Assembly (NCBI GenBank): GCA_045541255.1
Contig: JAZQIU010000011.1
Location: 1 to 47,177, forward strand
Direction of reading: 5' to 3'
Source of the DNA: UMGS1124 sp045541255
GTDB taxonomy: Bacteria > Bacillota_I > Bacilli_A > RF39 > UBA660
DNA length: 47,177 bases
In this document: positions 17,503-24,914 of the stretch, piece by piece
Position numbering within the stretch: the first letter of the stretch is position 1
Layout of the letters: each line of letters opens with the position of its first letter
The notes under the pieces: generated by a model
The model's database searches: none
Told to the model about the DNA's origin: nothing
What the model saw: the letters and a program-made list of their open reading frames with translations, nothing else
Position numbers and translations under genes: made by a program

Positions 17503-18934
17503 ATCTATAATATTGGTATTTCCATGTTACTTTATATACAATACCATATCCACAATTATTATAAGAAACATCACCATTTGGTCCTGTTACATTAAATGAA
17601 GTTTTACATTGAGATGTAACACGATCAGCTTCCCAAGTAATGTTAAACCCTTCATCTAAAGCATCTTCAATATCTACATATCTAGTTGTTGCTGGATAAA
17701 AATCTACGTAACTCTTATTTATTTTTGCTAAATTAGAAGTTAAAGGATTTTTATATTCCCAACCATTACGAGTATATATAAATGTATCATTAAACTTATT
17801 CTTATATGAATTTAATTGTGTACTAGTAGTTAATGCACTACTTACTGTAATACTATCAATTTTAACTTTAATAGTATCTCTTTCTTCAATTATTTCTGGA
17901 ACTCTTAATGTATGATTAACACTAATATCAGTAGAACCTTTTTCATACCAAGCAAGTGAATATACTGTACTTGTTGTAGTTGTTGTTATTAATTCATCTC
18001 TATCATAATCATAGTCATAATCATAATCGTAATCGTAATCATAATTTTTTGTGAATTTAGCGATTAAAGTTATATTACTAGTTACTGGTGTATTAAAGTC
18101 ATATCTACTTCCATTTAAATACCAACCAGCAAATGTATAACCGCTTATAGTTGTTGAACCTGGATTATAAGCTGTTCCATTTTTTATAACAGTTTGAGAA
18201 GCATATTCTCTACTTCCACCATTACTATCAAAACTTACTGTATAATATTTATTAACAGTATTATTTGTAGTGTTGTTTGTATTGTTATTTGTTTTATTAC
18301 CTGTTGAACCACTATTAATAGTAACTTTTTGTGAAACGTTAGTATTTACTGTTACACCAGTTCCACAAGTTGATGTACCACAAGTTGTTGTAGTTTTTTT
18401 ACTTGATGAACTACTTGTAGTTGTTGTTGAACCAGTATTTGTAGTTGTTGTAGTTTCTTCATTAGTTGTTTCTGAGTCATTTTCACCCATATAAACTAAT
18501 GAATAACTTGAAGCGCTACCACAAACTAAGTTAGCTTTAATCTTAGTTTTTTCTCCTTCTTTTACAGCTGTTACATAACTACTTTCTCCATCACAAGTTT
18601 TACCATCTTCATCAGATAAAGTTGTGATCACTCCAGAATTAATTAATTCATTTAAAGTAACCATAGTAGTTGTACCTTCTGTTGTTGGTAACTTATCTTT
18701 ATTAGTAGTATAATACTTTTCTCCTGCATCTCTTAATTTTTCTATATTTGCAGTAAATGTTGATGAACTCTTAGATTCTGCAGTAGTTTCAGTTGTTGTT
18801 TTAACAACTTGTTTATCATTATTACCTTTTAATGTAGTATAACCTTTAACAGCTATTAAAACTATTAAAAATGCAATAATAACTTTTAAAAATATTCCTT
18901 TCCAATCAATAGAACTTTTTGTTTCTTCGTACAT
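17501..18934 (-). CDS. Cell-surface protein with pilin-like module and InlB-type repeat
   Basis: 477 residues. In order: a cytosolic head, a membrane helix (about 13-30), a pilin-like module (LRDAGEKYYTTNKDKLP..GTTTMVTLNELINSGVI, about 64-103), a long Thr/Ser/Asn-rich linker with Cys pairs (about 155-228), one Listeria-Bacteroides (Flg_new/InlB B) repeat ending SGYTFAGWYLNG..TLIAKF (about 230-292), an Asp-Tyr repeat of six DY units (about 296-308), and an Ig-like or beta-rich C-terminal domain with two Cys. It is most likely an adhesin or surface-displayed protein. A strong promoter (18988-19016) and a small attenuator-like RNA lie upstream, and an AAGGGGGAT site precedes the start. Confidence 0.8.
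   Translation of the reverse strand: MYEETKSSIDWKGIFLKVIIAFLIVLIAVKGYTTLKGNNDKQVVKTTTETTAESKSSSTFTANIEKLRDAGEKYYTTNKDKLPTTEGTTTMVTLNELINSGVITTLSDEDGKTCDGESSYVTAVKEGEKTKIKANLVCGSASSYSLVYMGENDSETTNEETTTTTNTGSTTTTSSSSSKKTTTTCGTSTCGTGVTVNTNVSQKVTINSGSTGNKTNNNTNNTTNNTVNKYYTVSFDSNGGSREYASQTVIKNGTAYNPGSTTISGYTFAGWYLNGSRYDFNTPVTSNITLIAKFTKNYDYDYDYDYDYDYDRDELITTTTTSTVYSLAWYEKGSTDISVNHTLRVPEIIEERDTIKVKIDSITVSSALTTSTQLNSYKNKFNDTFIYTRNGWEYKNPLTSNLAKINKSYVDFYPATTRYVDIEDALDEGFNITWEADRVTSQCKTSFNVTGPNGDVSYNNCGYGIVYKVTWKYQYYR
18003..18046. repeat. Hexanucleotide tandem repeat coding for Asp-Tyr
   Basis: Seven near-identical 6-base units (GATTAT/GATTAC/GACTAT on the minus strand) encode a DY ladder. Units of six bases keep the frame, so slippage would change length rather than switch the gene off. 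It lies between the InlB-type repeat and the C-terminal domain. Confidence 0.85.
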
Positions 18935-18987
18935 ATTTCATATCCCCCTTCTAGAATTAAATCTGCACTTTTTGAAAGTTGTAAGTT

Positions 18988-19016
18988 ATTCTAACATTGA
19001 TTTATATATTTGTCAA
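18988..19016 (-). promoter_or_regulatory. Sigma-A promoter for the surface protein at 17501
   Basis: TTGACA (19011-19016), 17-base spacer, TAGAAT (18988-18993) on the minus strand. It follows directly after the terminator of the small RNA, so the surface protein can be transcribed from here or by readthrough from the upstream promoter. Confidence 0.85.
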
Positions 19017-19018
19017 TG

Positions 19019-19080
19019 TTAAAAAACTCCACAATGGAGTTTTGTTTATGTAAAAGTATTTATGCCCAACCCCCATTGGT
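19019..19080 (-). ncRNA. Short structured RNA ending in a terminator (sRNA or attenuator)
   Basis: A consensus promoter (19087-19115) would start an RNA near 19080. It begins with a G-rich hairpin CCAA-TGGGGG-TTGG and ends about 62 bases later in AACTCCA-TTG-TGGAGTTTTTT. The 5' segment CAATGGGG can also pair over eight bases with CTCCATTG, the 5' arm of the terminator, so the two structures are mutually exclusive. There is no open frame. It could be a stand-alone small RNA or a leader controlling readthrough into the surface-protein gene. No known riboswitch class was recognised. Confidence 0.6.
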
Positions 19081-19086
19081 ATTTAC

Positions 19087-19115
19087 ATTTTATCATATTG
19101 TAGCAAGATTGTCAA
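19087..19115 (-). promoter_or_regulatory. Consensus promoter of the small RNA
   Basis: TTGACA (19110-19115), exactly 17 bases, TAAAAT (19087-19092) on the minus strand, placed between the rhomboid gene stop (19133) and the small RNA. Confidence 0.8.
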
Positions 19116-19132
19116 ATTAGATTAATTTTAAA

Positions 19133-20266
19133 TTACTTATTCAATAGTAAAAATAGTAAAAATATAAATAATATAATTAAGCATAATATTCCATTTATTT
19201 TATCTGCTTTAGTTGATTTTCTTTCTATTCCTGTTACCATTGTTGCAAGTAATCCACCTACTAAACCACCAATATGAGCAGACATATCTATATTAGGTAT
19301 TATAAATCCTATGCCTAAATTTAATATAATTATTGGAATGATTTGACTTCTCATTACACTTCCTAAATATATTCTATAATGATATCCAAAATATAATAAA
19401 CTGCCTAATAAACCGAATATTGCACCGCTAGCACCAACACTCCATCCAGTATTTAAAACTCCAGATAACATGCTACCAGTTATTAAGCTTATAAAATATA
19501 CAAATAAGAATTTCTTTTTACCAATAAAGTTTTCTAATTGAGTTCCTATAATATTTAATGAATACATATTACATATTAAATGTATTATGTCTGCATGTAA
19601 AAATCCACATGTGATAAGTCTATAAAATTCTCCATTTTTAACTAAACTCCCATTAAGAGCAAACATTGTATATAAATCGAATTTGTTATTTAATAAAGCG
19701 ATTATATAAACAATAACATTAATTAATATTAAAGCTTTAGTTACTATTATTTTTTTTGGTTTAAATACATTTTCATAAAATTTATTGTCTGTTTCAGTTT
19801 TTTTATTTATATCATTGGATACATTTATTAAGAAATCTAAACCATGTAAGTCTTTTATTTCCTCTTCTACTATTTTCGGAAATAATGATTTTATACCATT
19901 TTTTGTTTCTAAATCTTTATTATTTTGTATTACATAATTATCTATATTTTTAGTGTTATCCGTTTTTACTGTATCATTAGTATCAGTTAGTATATTTAAT
20001 GTTTTTAACTTTCTTGTTAAAGTTTTTTTGCTTATTTGTTTACTAACATTATTTATTTTATATAAATCCATTTCAAATTGTTCTTTATTATGAATATAAT
20101 TAGAGTTTATTCTAACTATTTTATAATGTGCATCTAAATTTTCTAACCAAATTTCATTTTTTACACCATTAACCATTATAGGTGCATAGTTTTCTTTAGT
20201 TACAAAATAATGTACAAGTTTCATTATTAATTCATCTTTTTCAGTTACTGAAATTGCTTCATTCAC
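19133..20266 (-). CDS. Rhomboid-family intramembrane serine protease (GluP/YqgP-like)
   Basis: About 377 residues. A soluble N-terminal domain (about 1-175) precedes a six- or seven-helix rhomboid core. The catalytic Ser is in VGASGAIFGLLGSL (GxSG), the catalytic His in SAHIGGLVGGLLATM, and the oxyanion-side HLICNMYSL motif is present, so activity is expected. Bacillus YqgP has the same layout with a cytosolic N-terminal domain and cleaves membrane proteins such as a Mg transporter. Start GTG at 20266 is preferred, with AAGGTGA at proper spacing, over the GTG at 20275. Confidence 0.9.
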   Translation of the reverse strand: MNEAISVTEKDELIMKLVHYFVTKENYAPIMVNGVKNEIWLENLDAHYKIVRINSNYIHNKEQFEMDLYKINNVSKQISKKTLTRKLKTLNILTDTNDTVKTDNTKNIDNYVIQNNKDLETKNGIKSLFPKIVEEEIKDLHGLDFLINVSNDINKKTETDNKFYENVFKPKKIIVTKALILINVIVYIIALLNNKFDLYTMFALNGSLVKNGEFYRLITCGFLHADIIHLICNMYSLNIIGTQLENFIGKKKFLFVYFISLITGSMLSGVLNTGWSVGASGAIFGLLGSLLYFGYHYRIYLGSVMRSQIIPIIILNLGIGFIIPNIDMSAHIGGLVGGLLATMVTGIERKSTKADKINGILCLIILFIFLLFLLLNK

Positions 20267-20331
20267 GAATCTCACCTTCCTGCATATATATATTTTATAA
20301 CAAACTTTTATTTAAGTAAAGGAGGCTTATT

Positions 20332-20646
20332 TTGAAAAAAATCTTATCTTTTTTAATTCTTTTTATTCCTTGGAATATTTCCTTATCAATAATTTATTTT
20401 AGCAATTTAAATTTTTATAGTTTTATATTTATATTAATTTCATTTATTTTTTATTTATTGTTTACTAGATATATTTTTAAAGTTATTAAATATGATTTAG
20501 TAAATAATGATTTTATATATAAATTATTATTAATTTATATTCTTAATCAATCTTTTAATTTATGTTTGTTTTATTATAATTTTTTTATTTTAAGTTTTGT
20601 ACTTTTAATCAGTATGATAATTATTTTATATAGAATAAAAAAATAA
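20332..20646 (+). CDS. Small polytopic membrane protein, unknown, TTG start
   Basis: 104 residues, almost entirely hydrophobic, three or four membrane helices rich in Phe, Ile and Leu. The start is a TTG at 20332 with a perfect AAAGGAGG site at correct distance; no ATG is nearby, so the start is well supported despite the rare codon. No family recognised. It is transcribed opposite to the flanking genes and alone. Confidence 0.65.
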   Translation: MKKILSFLILFIPWNISLSIIYFSNLNFYSFIFILISFIFYLLFTRYIFKVIKYDLVNNDFIYKLLLIYILNQSFNLCLFYYNFFILSFVLLISMIIILYRIKK

Positions 20647-20667
20647 TTATATTTCTATAATTATTTA
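20636..20667 (-). terminator. Terminator of the Cys-rich gene at 20665
   Basis: AAATAATTATA-TTTC-TATAATTATTT, with a good T run only on the minus strand; it may also slow plus-strand transcription of the convergent gene. Confidence 0.7.
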
Positions 20668-20904
20668 ATATCTTTTTAATCTCTTTACATGTGCTCCACC
20701 ACTACAATTTTGGCATAAAGAAAACTCTCCATAATCACTACATCTAAATTCTCCACAATCTCTACCATCTTTTTCTTTATGTTTTTTTGGTATAGGTGAA
20801 CACACATATAATCTATCTCCCCAAAAGCTATTCTTTACAAATACTGCTTTATTACAATTTTTACATGTTTTGGTAAAACAATGTACTCTATAAATATGAT
20901 GCAT
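20665..20904 (-). CDS. Small Cys-rich zinc-ribbon-like protein, unknown
   Basis: 79 residues with eight Cys, arranged as CKNC early, single Cys at about 35, 50 and 55, and CQNC late, plus several His. This suggests two metal (zinc) sites or disulfides. A GAAGG site precedes ATG 20904 and a terminator follows. No domain is recognised. It is basic at the C terminus (KRLKRY), compatible with nucleic acid binding, which is only a guess. Confidence 0.55.
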   Translation of the reverse strand: MHHIYRVHCFTKTCKNCNKAVFVKNSFWGDRLYVCSPIPKKHKEKDGRDCGEFRCSDYGEFSLCQNCSGGAHVKRLKRY

Positions 20905-20956
20905 AAATTACCTTCTTTCAAGTTTATATTATAAAAAATATATTTAATATCTGCAA

Positions 20957-20986
20957 CAAAAAATACTTAGATTTCTTCTAAGTATT
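20957..20986 (-). terminator. Terminator after the pseudouridine synthase gene
   Basis: Minus-strand AATACTTAGA-AGAAA-TCTAAGTATT followed by TTTTTTG; the last codons of the gene lie in the stem. Confidence 0.85.
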
Positions 20987-21860
20987 CTAAATGACTAGAA
21001 AAATATTCTGGTATTTCACATTCAAAATGCATTTCTTCTTTTGTTATCGGATGAATAAAATCCATTGAATAAGAATGCAAGAATTGACCAAAATCACTAC
21101 ATTTGTCGTTTGTATAAACAGGATCATTATATACAGGATGTCCTATATAAGACATGTGTACTCTAATTTGATGCGTTCTACCTGTATCTAATTTAAGTCG
21201 AACGAGTGTATATCCTTTATATCTTTTTAATACTGTTAGGTGTGTTACTGCATTTTTAGAATTCTTTGCAGTTACTGCCATTTTTTTTCTATCATTTTCG
21301 CTTCTACCTATTGGAGCGTCTATAGTTGCAGAATTTGTATTTAATTCTCCTTTGATAAGAGCTATATAGGTTCTAGTAATTGTTTTATTTTGAAAATATT
21401 CGCTTAATATTTCATGTGATTTATTATTTTTCGCTATTATAATAAGGCCTGATGTATCTTTATCTATTCTATGAACTATTCCAGGTCTAATTTCTCCATT
21501 TATATCACTTAAATTATTTGTATAATACATTAAACCGTTTACTAAAGTTCCAGAGTAGTTGCCATTTCCTGGATGAACTACCATTCCTGATGGTTTATTT
21601 ATTATAATAATATCTTCATCTTCATACACTATATCTAAATCCATTTTTTCTGGAACTACATCTGTTTCTTGTTTAAAAGACTCATCTACTGTGATAATAT
21701 CTCCATCTTTAACTTTATAGTTTGATTTTGTTTTTTTATTGTTTACTAATATATATTCTTCACTAATCATTTTTGATATAAGTGTTCTAGATAATTCTGT
21801 ATTAATACTTAAATATTTATCAATTCTTTCATTACTAGATTCATTTACTACTACTTCCAT
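20967..21860 (-). CDS. rluD: 23S rRNA pseudouridine synthase, RluD family
   Basis: 297 residues with an N-terminal S4 RNA-binding domain (about 10-70) and the catalytic core. HRIDKDTSGLIIIAKN carries the catalytic Asp, and GRTHQIRVHMSYIGHPVYND is the RluA-family motif. RluD-group enzymes modify helix 69 of 23S rRNA; exact target is inferred. It overlaps lspA by 20 bases, a linkage also seen in Bacillus (lspA-ylyB), so co-expression is likely. Confidence 0.92.
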   Translation of the reverse strand: MEVVVNESSNERIDKYLSINTELSRTLISKMISEEYILVNNKKTKSNYKVKDGDIITVDESFKQETDVVPEKMDLDIVYEDEDIIIINKPSGMVVHPGNGNYSGTLVNGLMYYTNNLSDINGEIRPGIVHRIDKDTSGLIIIAKNNKSHEILSEYFQNKTITRTYIALIKGELNTNSATIDAPIGRSENDRKKMAVTAKNSKNAVTHLTVLKRYKGYTLVRLKLDTGRTHQIRVHMSYIGHPVYNDPVYTNDKCSDFGQFLHSYSMDFIHPITKEEMHFECEIPEYFSSHLEYLEEI

Positions 21861-22311
21861 TTTTATCTTCTCCTCTTATTATAGATATTATTAATATTAT
21901 AACTCCCAATACAATAAATATATCAGCTATATTAAATACAGGAAAATCATAATTAAATATTATAAAATCTAAAAAATCTTTTACATATCCATGCAATAAT
22001 CTATCGGATAAATTTCCAAGTATTCCTCCTAATAAAAATCCAAAACCAATAAAATTTAATTTTGTTTCTTTAAAACTATACATATATCTTATTAAAATTA
22101 TTATTGCAATTAAACTAAGTATTATTAATAATATTTTGGAATTTGATAATATTCCCCAAGATGCTCCTGTATTATTTATATATCTCAAATAAAAGAAATC
22201 TTTTATTACTTCTATACTTTGATTTAATTTTAAATATGTACTTATGATAGATTTTGATATTTGGTCTATTATGAATATAGTAATTGCAAGTATATATATT
22301 TTTTTAGACAT
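21841..22311 (-). CDS. lspA: Lipoprotein signal peptidase (signal peptidase II)
   Basis: About 156 residues with four membrane helices. Catalytic aspartates lie in GGILGNLSDRLLHGYVKDFLD and FPVFNIADIFIV, and the conserved NTGASWG is present. It cleaves prolipoproteins before the lipidated Cys. Start at 22311 (MSKKIYI) is chosen because AAAGGTG fits it better than the two upstream ATGs. The C-terminal end overlaps rluD. Confidence 0.95.
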   Translation of the reverse strand: MSKKIYILAITIFIIDQISKSIISTYLKLNQSIEVIKDFFYLRYINNTGASWGILSNSKILLIILSLIAIIILIRYMYSFKETKLNFIGFGFLLGGILGNLSDRLLHGYVKDFLDFIIFNYDFPVFNIADIFIVLGVIILIISIIRGEDKNGSSSK

Positions 22312-22340
22312 CTCCATCACCTTTATACATTATAAACGAT

Positions 22341-22568
22341 TTAATCTATTTGGACAAGTATTACATCCTCGCCTATTTTTTTTATATCTTTTGTCTTAAA
22401 TATTATTTCTTCATTTGAATTAAAAATATTAAATATACCTTTTTTTGATAAGGCATAGTAATTTATTATAACTCCGTTATTATCTATTTCTAAATCACTT
22501 ATTTTTCCAAGTTCTTTTCCATTGTTAATATTTATAATTGTTTTATCTTGTAAATCACTTATTTTCAT
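22341..22568 (-). CDS. ylmC: YlmC/YmxH family PRC-barrel sporulation-associated protein
   Basis: About 75 residues forming one PRC-barrel domain (MKISDLQDKTIININNGKELGKI opening, then ISDLEIDNNGVI). YlmC and YmxH are sporulation-linked, and ylmC lies just downstream of sigG in Bacillus and many Clostridia. The same order holds here with the sigG 3' part, which confirms the identity of that fragment. Start at 22568 has GGTGG at good spacing. Function unknown. Confidence 0.88.
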   Translation of the reverse strand: MKISDLQDKTIININNGKELGKISDLEIDNNGVIINYYALSKKGIFNIFNSNEEIIFKTKDIKKIGEDVILVQID

Positions 22569-22590
22569 TGTAACCACCATTAAATTATAT

Positions 22591-23088
22591 TTACCTCATT
22601 AATCTTTTAACATTATTAATAGCTGTTTTTTCTATACGTGATACTTGTGCTTGGCTTACCCCTAGCTCTTCGGCTATTTCACTTTGTGTTTTTCCTACAA
22701 TATATCTATCTGTTAGTATATTTCTTTCTCTTGTTTTTATCTTCATTAATGCTCTTCTTAAACTTATAATATTATCTCTATCTTCATTATTATTTTTTAT
22801 ATCTGCTATTTGGTCTGCTAAATAAATTGTATCCCCACCATCATTATAAATTGGTTCAAATATAGACATCGGTTCTTTAAGTGAATCTAAAGATAATTGT
22901 AAATCGTAATCTGTCATTTCTAATGATTTACAGATTTCTTCATTTGTTGGTTCTTTACCATATTTAGTTTGATATTCATCTTTAAATTGTAATATTTTAT
23001 ATGCATTATCTCTAATACTTCTGGCAATACGTACTTGAGTTGAGTCTCTAATAAATCTTTTTACTTCGCCTAATATAAGTGGAATAGC
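22591..23088 (-). pseudogene. sigG: 3' part of sigG, interrupted by the integrated element
   Basis: The open frame continues upstream of the only internal ATG (22917), and the full segment reads NAIPLILGEVKRFIRDSTQVRI followed by ARSIRDNAYKILQ, then SIFEPIYNDGGDTIYLADQI and a region 4 helix-turn-helix (KTQSEIAEELGVSQAQVSR). This is sigma-G region 3 and 4: the SIFEPIYNDGGD stretch is sigma-G, not sigma-F. Similarity stops at about 23088, where the expected STYAVP reads QPNAIP, just before the element's recombinase. Region 2 (-10 recognition) is missing and there is no ribosome binding site at 22917, so this part is not a functional sigma factor. Synteny with ylmC supports the call. The 5' part should lie past the other end of the element, outside this window. 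Confidence 0.88.
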
Positions 23089-23117
23089 GTTCGGCTGGTC
23101 TAAAACATTTATAAAAA

Positions 23118-23160
23118 ATATACTACTTTGTATAAGATAAAGTTATACATTGTAGTATAT
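23118..23160. repeat. Nested 43-base palindrome at the recombinase end (terminator and/or att arm)
   Basis: ATATACTAC (23118-23126) pairs with GTAGTATAT (23152-23160), and within them TATAA pairs with TTATA around GATAAAG. On the minus strand TTTTTTAT follows, so it can act as terminator of the recombinase whose stop is at 23143. Lying about 30-70 bases from the inferred crossover, it could also be an arm bound by the recombinase. Confidence 0.7.
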
Positions 23161-24495
23161 TTGTATATTATTGCCATTTACTACTATTTTATCTATAACT
23201 TCTTTTATAATATTTCTCTTTTCATTGAAAGTCATTGTCCTCCAAGCATAATTAATATCTGATATGGATTCTTTTAAACTTTCACTTTTTCTTTCTTTAG
23301 CTTTTTCATTTGACAAATCATTTTGTAATTTTTCTTTTTCTAATTGTAATTTTTTAATTTTTTCTTTTGTTTCTTCTACTGCTATTCCGTCTGAAATAAA
23401 ATCAAGCAAATTTATTATTTGTTTATCTATTTGGGTTATTCTTTCTCTTTTAGCAGATGATACCGTAACATCAGACATATTCATATTATGTCTAAATTTA
23501 CTATCATCTAGTGCCATTTCCATTAAGTCTTTAATTACATAATCTTCAATTTCATAATCATAATATCTGCGATTGTGGCAATTAGCATCTTTAATTAAAT
23601 ATTTTTTAGTTGATTGTTGTGAGTAGCAATAAAGTCTTACGCTAGATGTTCCAGCTTTTTGATAACGATATTTAGCACCACAATGACCACATACAATTTT
23701 TCCTGCTAATAAATAATTTGCATGTTTTCCTGTGACAGAATTTTCAAGCATTTTTTCTTGTAATTTATCATAAGTTTCTTGATCATAAATGGCTTCATGC
23801 TTACCTTCAAAAATTTCATCCTTATATGGAATTTTTCCTAAATTTACTGGTGATGTGAAAAGTTTTCTAACTGTTTGATCTTGTAATCCATATGCTTCAC
23901 CAACTTGTGTCATAGGAACACCTTGTAAATATAAATCTTTCATTTCTAAAGCATTTTTTCTTCTCTCAGGATTTGGTATCAAGATTCCAGTCTTTTCATC
24001 ATAATCATAAGCGTATGGTAAATTACCTGTTCCATACCATAATCCTTCTTCAGCTCTTTTTCTTCTTCCTATTCTTGTTCTTTCTAATATTGTTTCACGT
24101 TCTAACTGAGCAAAAACAGAAAGAATACCAACCATTGCTTTTCCAAATGGAGTATTTGTATCAAAATTTTCTTTAATTGATACAAAGCCACATTGATTTG
24201 GATTAAAGATTTCTTCAATCAAATATAATGTATCCCTTTGGCTTCTTGATAATCTATCAAGTTTAAAAACTATAACTACATCAATTTTTCCATCTTCAAC
24301 ATCTTCAACTAATCTTTGGATATCAGGTCTTTCAAGATTGCTACCTGAATAACCACCATCTATATAAAATTCATATTCATCTATTTCATGTAATTTGCAA
24401 TACCCTTCTAAAAATTCTTGTTGGGCTTCAATAGAATAACCTTCCATTTGAATATCTGTTGATACTCTACAATAAAGACCAGCCTTTCTTTTCAT
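23143..24495 (-). CDS. Large serine recombinase (site-specific integrase)
   Basis: 450 residues: a resolvase catalytic domain at the N terminus (YCRVSTDIQMEGYSIEAQ with the nucleophilic Ser near residue 11; DVVIVFKLDRLSRSQRD), a recombinase domain (about 160-260), a zinc-ribbon (CGHCGAKYRYQ with further Cys in LYCYSQQ and NCHNRR), and a C-terminal coiled coil (about 345-410). Such enzymes integrate and excise ICEs and phages and act in skin-element excision from sigK. The stop lies about 55 bases from the end of sigG homology, the usual place for the gene next to its own attachment site. An AGGAGG site precedes the start. All key motifs are intact. Confidence 0.95.
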   Translation of the reverse strand: MKRKAGLYCRVSTDIQMEGYSIEAQQEFLEGYCKLHEIDEYEFYIDGGYSGSNLERPDIQRLVEDVEDGKIDVVIVFKLDRLSRSQRDTLYLIEEIFNPNQCGFVSIKENFDTNTPFGKAMVGILSVFAQLERETILERTRIGRRKRAEEGLWYGTGNLPYAYDYDEKTGILIPNPERRKNALEMKDLYLQGVPMTQVGEAYGLQDQTVRKLFTSPVNLGKIPYKDEIFEGKHEAIYDQETYDKLQEKMLENSVTGKHANYLLAGKIVCGHCGAKYRYQKAGTSSVRLYCYSQQSTKKYLIKDANCHNRRYYDYEIEDYVIKDLMEMALDDSKFRHNMNMSDVTVSSAKRERITQIDKQIINLLDFISDGIAVEETKEKIKKLQLEKEKLQNDLSNEKAKERKSESLKESISDINYAWRTMTFNEKRNIIKEVIDKIVVNGNNIQIYYNV

Positions 24496-24511
24496 AATCC
24501 TCCTATTCTTG

Positions 24512-24574
24512 GCTATGTCTAAAACTGCAGAGTCTTAAGCGACAAATAATTTATTTATACATATTAAACATAGC
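24512..24574. promoter_or_regulatory. Inverted repeat upstream of the recombinase
   Basis: GCTATGT (24512-24518) and ACATAGC (24568-24574) are perfect inverted 7-mers flanking an AT-rich stretch with a TATAAA-like -10 for the recombinase. They may be operator half-sites for control of integrase expression; no repressor has been tied to them. The rest of 24496-24647 holds no gene. Confidence 0.35.
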
Positions 24575-24613
24575 ACATTTTTGAAAAAAAATAAACGGCT
24601 TTACTTCTTAAAA

Positions 24614-24652
24614 TAAAAAAATAGTAGCAAACTATGAAAGTTATCTACTATG
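24614..24652 (-). terminator. Terminator of the 57-residue gene
   Basis: Minus-strand ATAGTAG / CTACTAT with a 17-base loop, then a T7 run. The gene's stop codon TAG is in the stem. Confidence 0.7.
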
Positions 24653-24821
24653 CTTTAACAGTTTGTTTTTTTTGCTCAACAACTTTTGGTTTTTGATAAT
24701 TGGTTGGTTTTTGAATATACTTTCTCAAAATTTTATATACATTTTCATTATTTAAAACTACATCTTTTGTTTTTATTTCTTCGCCTTGTTTGTTAAAACT
24801 TGTTACACACATAACAGACAT
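24648..24821 (-). CDS. Small basic protein of the element, unknown
   Basis: 57 residues beginning MSVMCVTSFNKQGEEIKTKD and ending in a basic Lys/Gln/Pro tail. The start at 24821 is chosen because AGGAG lies eight bases upstream; an ATG nine bases earlier would sit on the site itself. It is monocistronic with its own terminator, between the recombinase and the zinc-ribbon gene. Position suggests a possible excision or regulatory role, but no motif supports this. Confidence 0.55.
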   Translation of the reverse strand: MSVMCVTSFNKQGEEIKTKDVVLNNENVYKILRKYIQKPTNYQKPKVVEQKKQTVKA

Positions 24822-24889
24822 TATTATCATCTCCTATCTTAATATTGGTACTTTTTTCAAAATTTTAAACAAAAAAAATCATTTTAATA

Positions 24890-24914
24890 ATAAAAAAAGA
24901 ACTATTACTAGTTC
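24890..24914 (-). terminator. Terminator after the zinc-ribbon gene
   Basis: Minus-strand GAACTA-GTAA-TAGTTC followed by TTTTTTTATT, overlapping the gene end at 24908. Confidence 0.85.

Noticed and set aside
18003..18046. Short regular repeat considered as a CRISPR fragment
   Set aside because: The repeat unit is six bases without spacers and codes for Asp-Tyr inside a gene. No CRISPR array is present in the window.
22591..22917. A self-standing 108-residue sigma-like protein starting at 22917
   Set aside because: The homology continues in the same frame well upstream of that ATG and there is no ribosome binding site before it; it is the tail of sigG.
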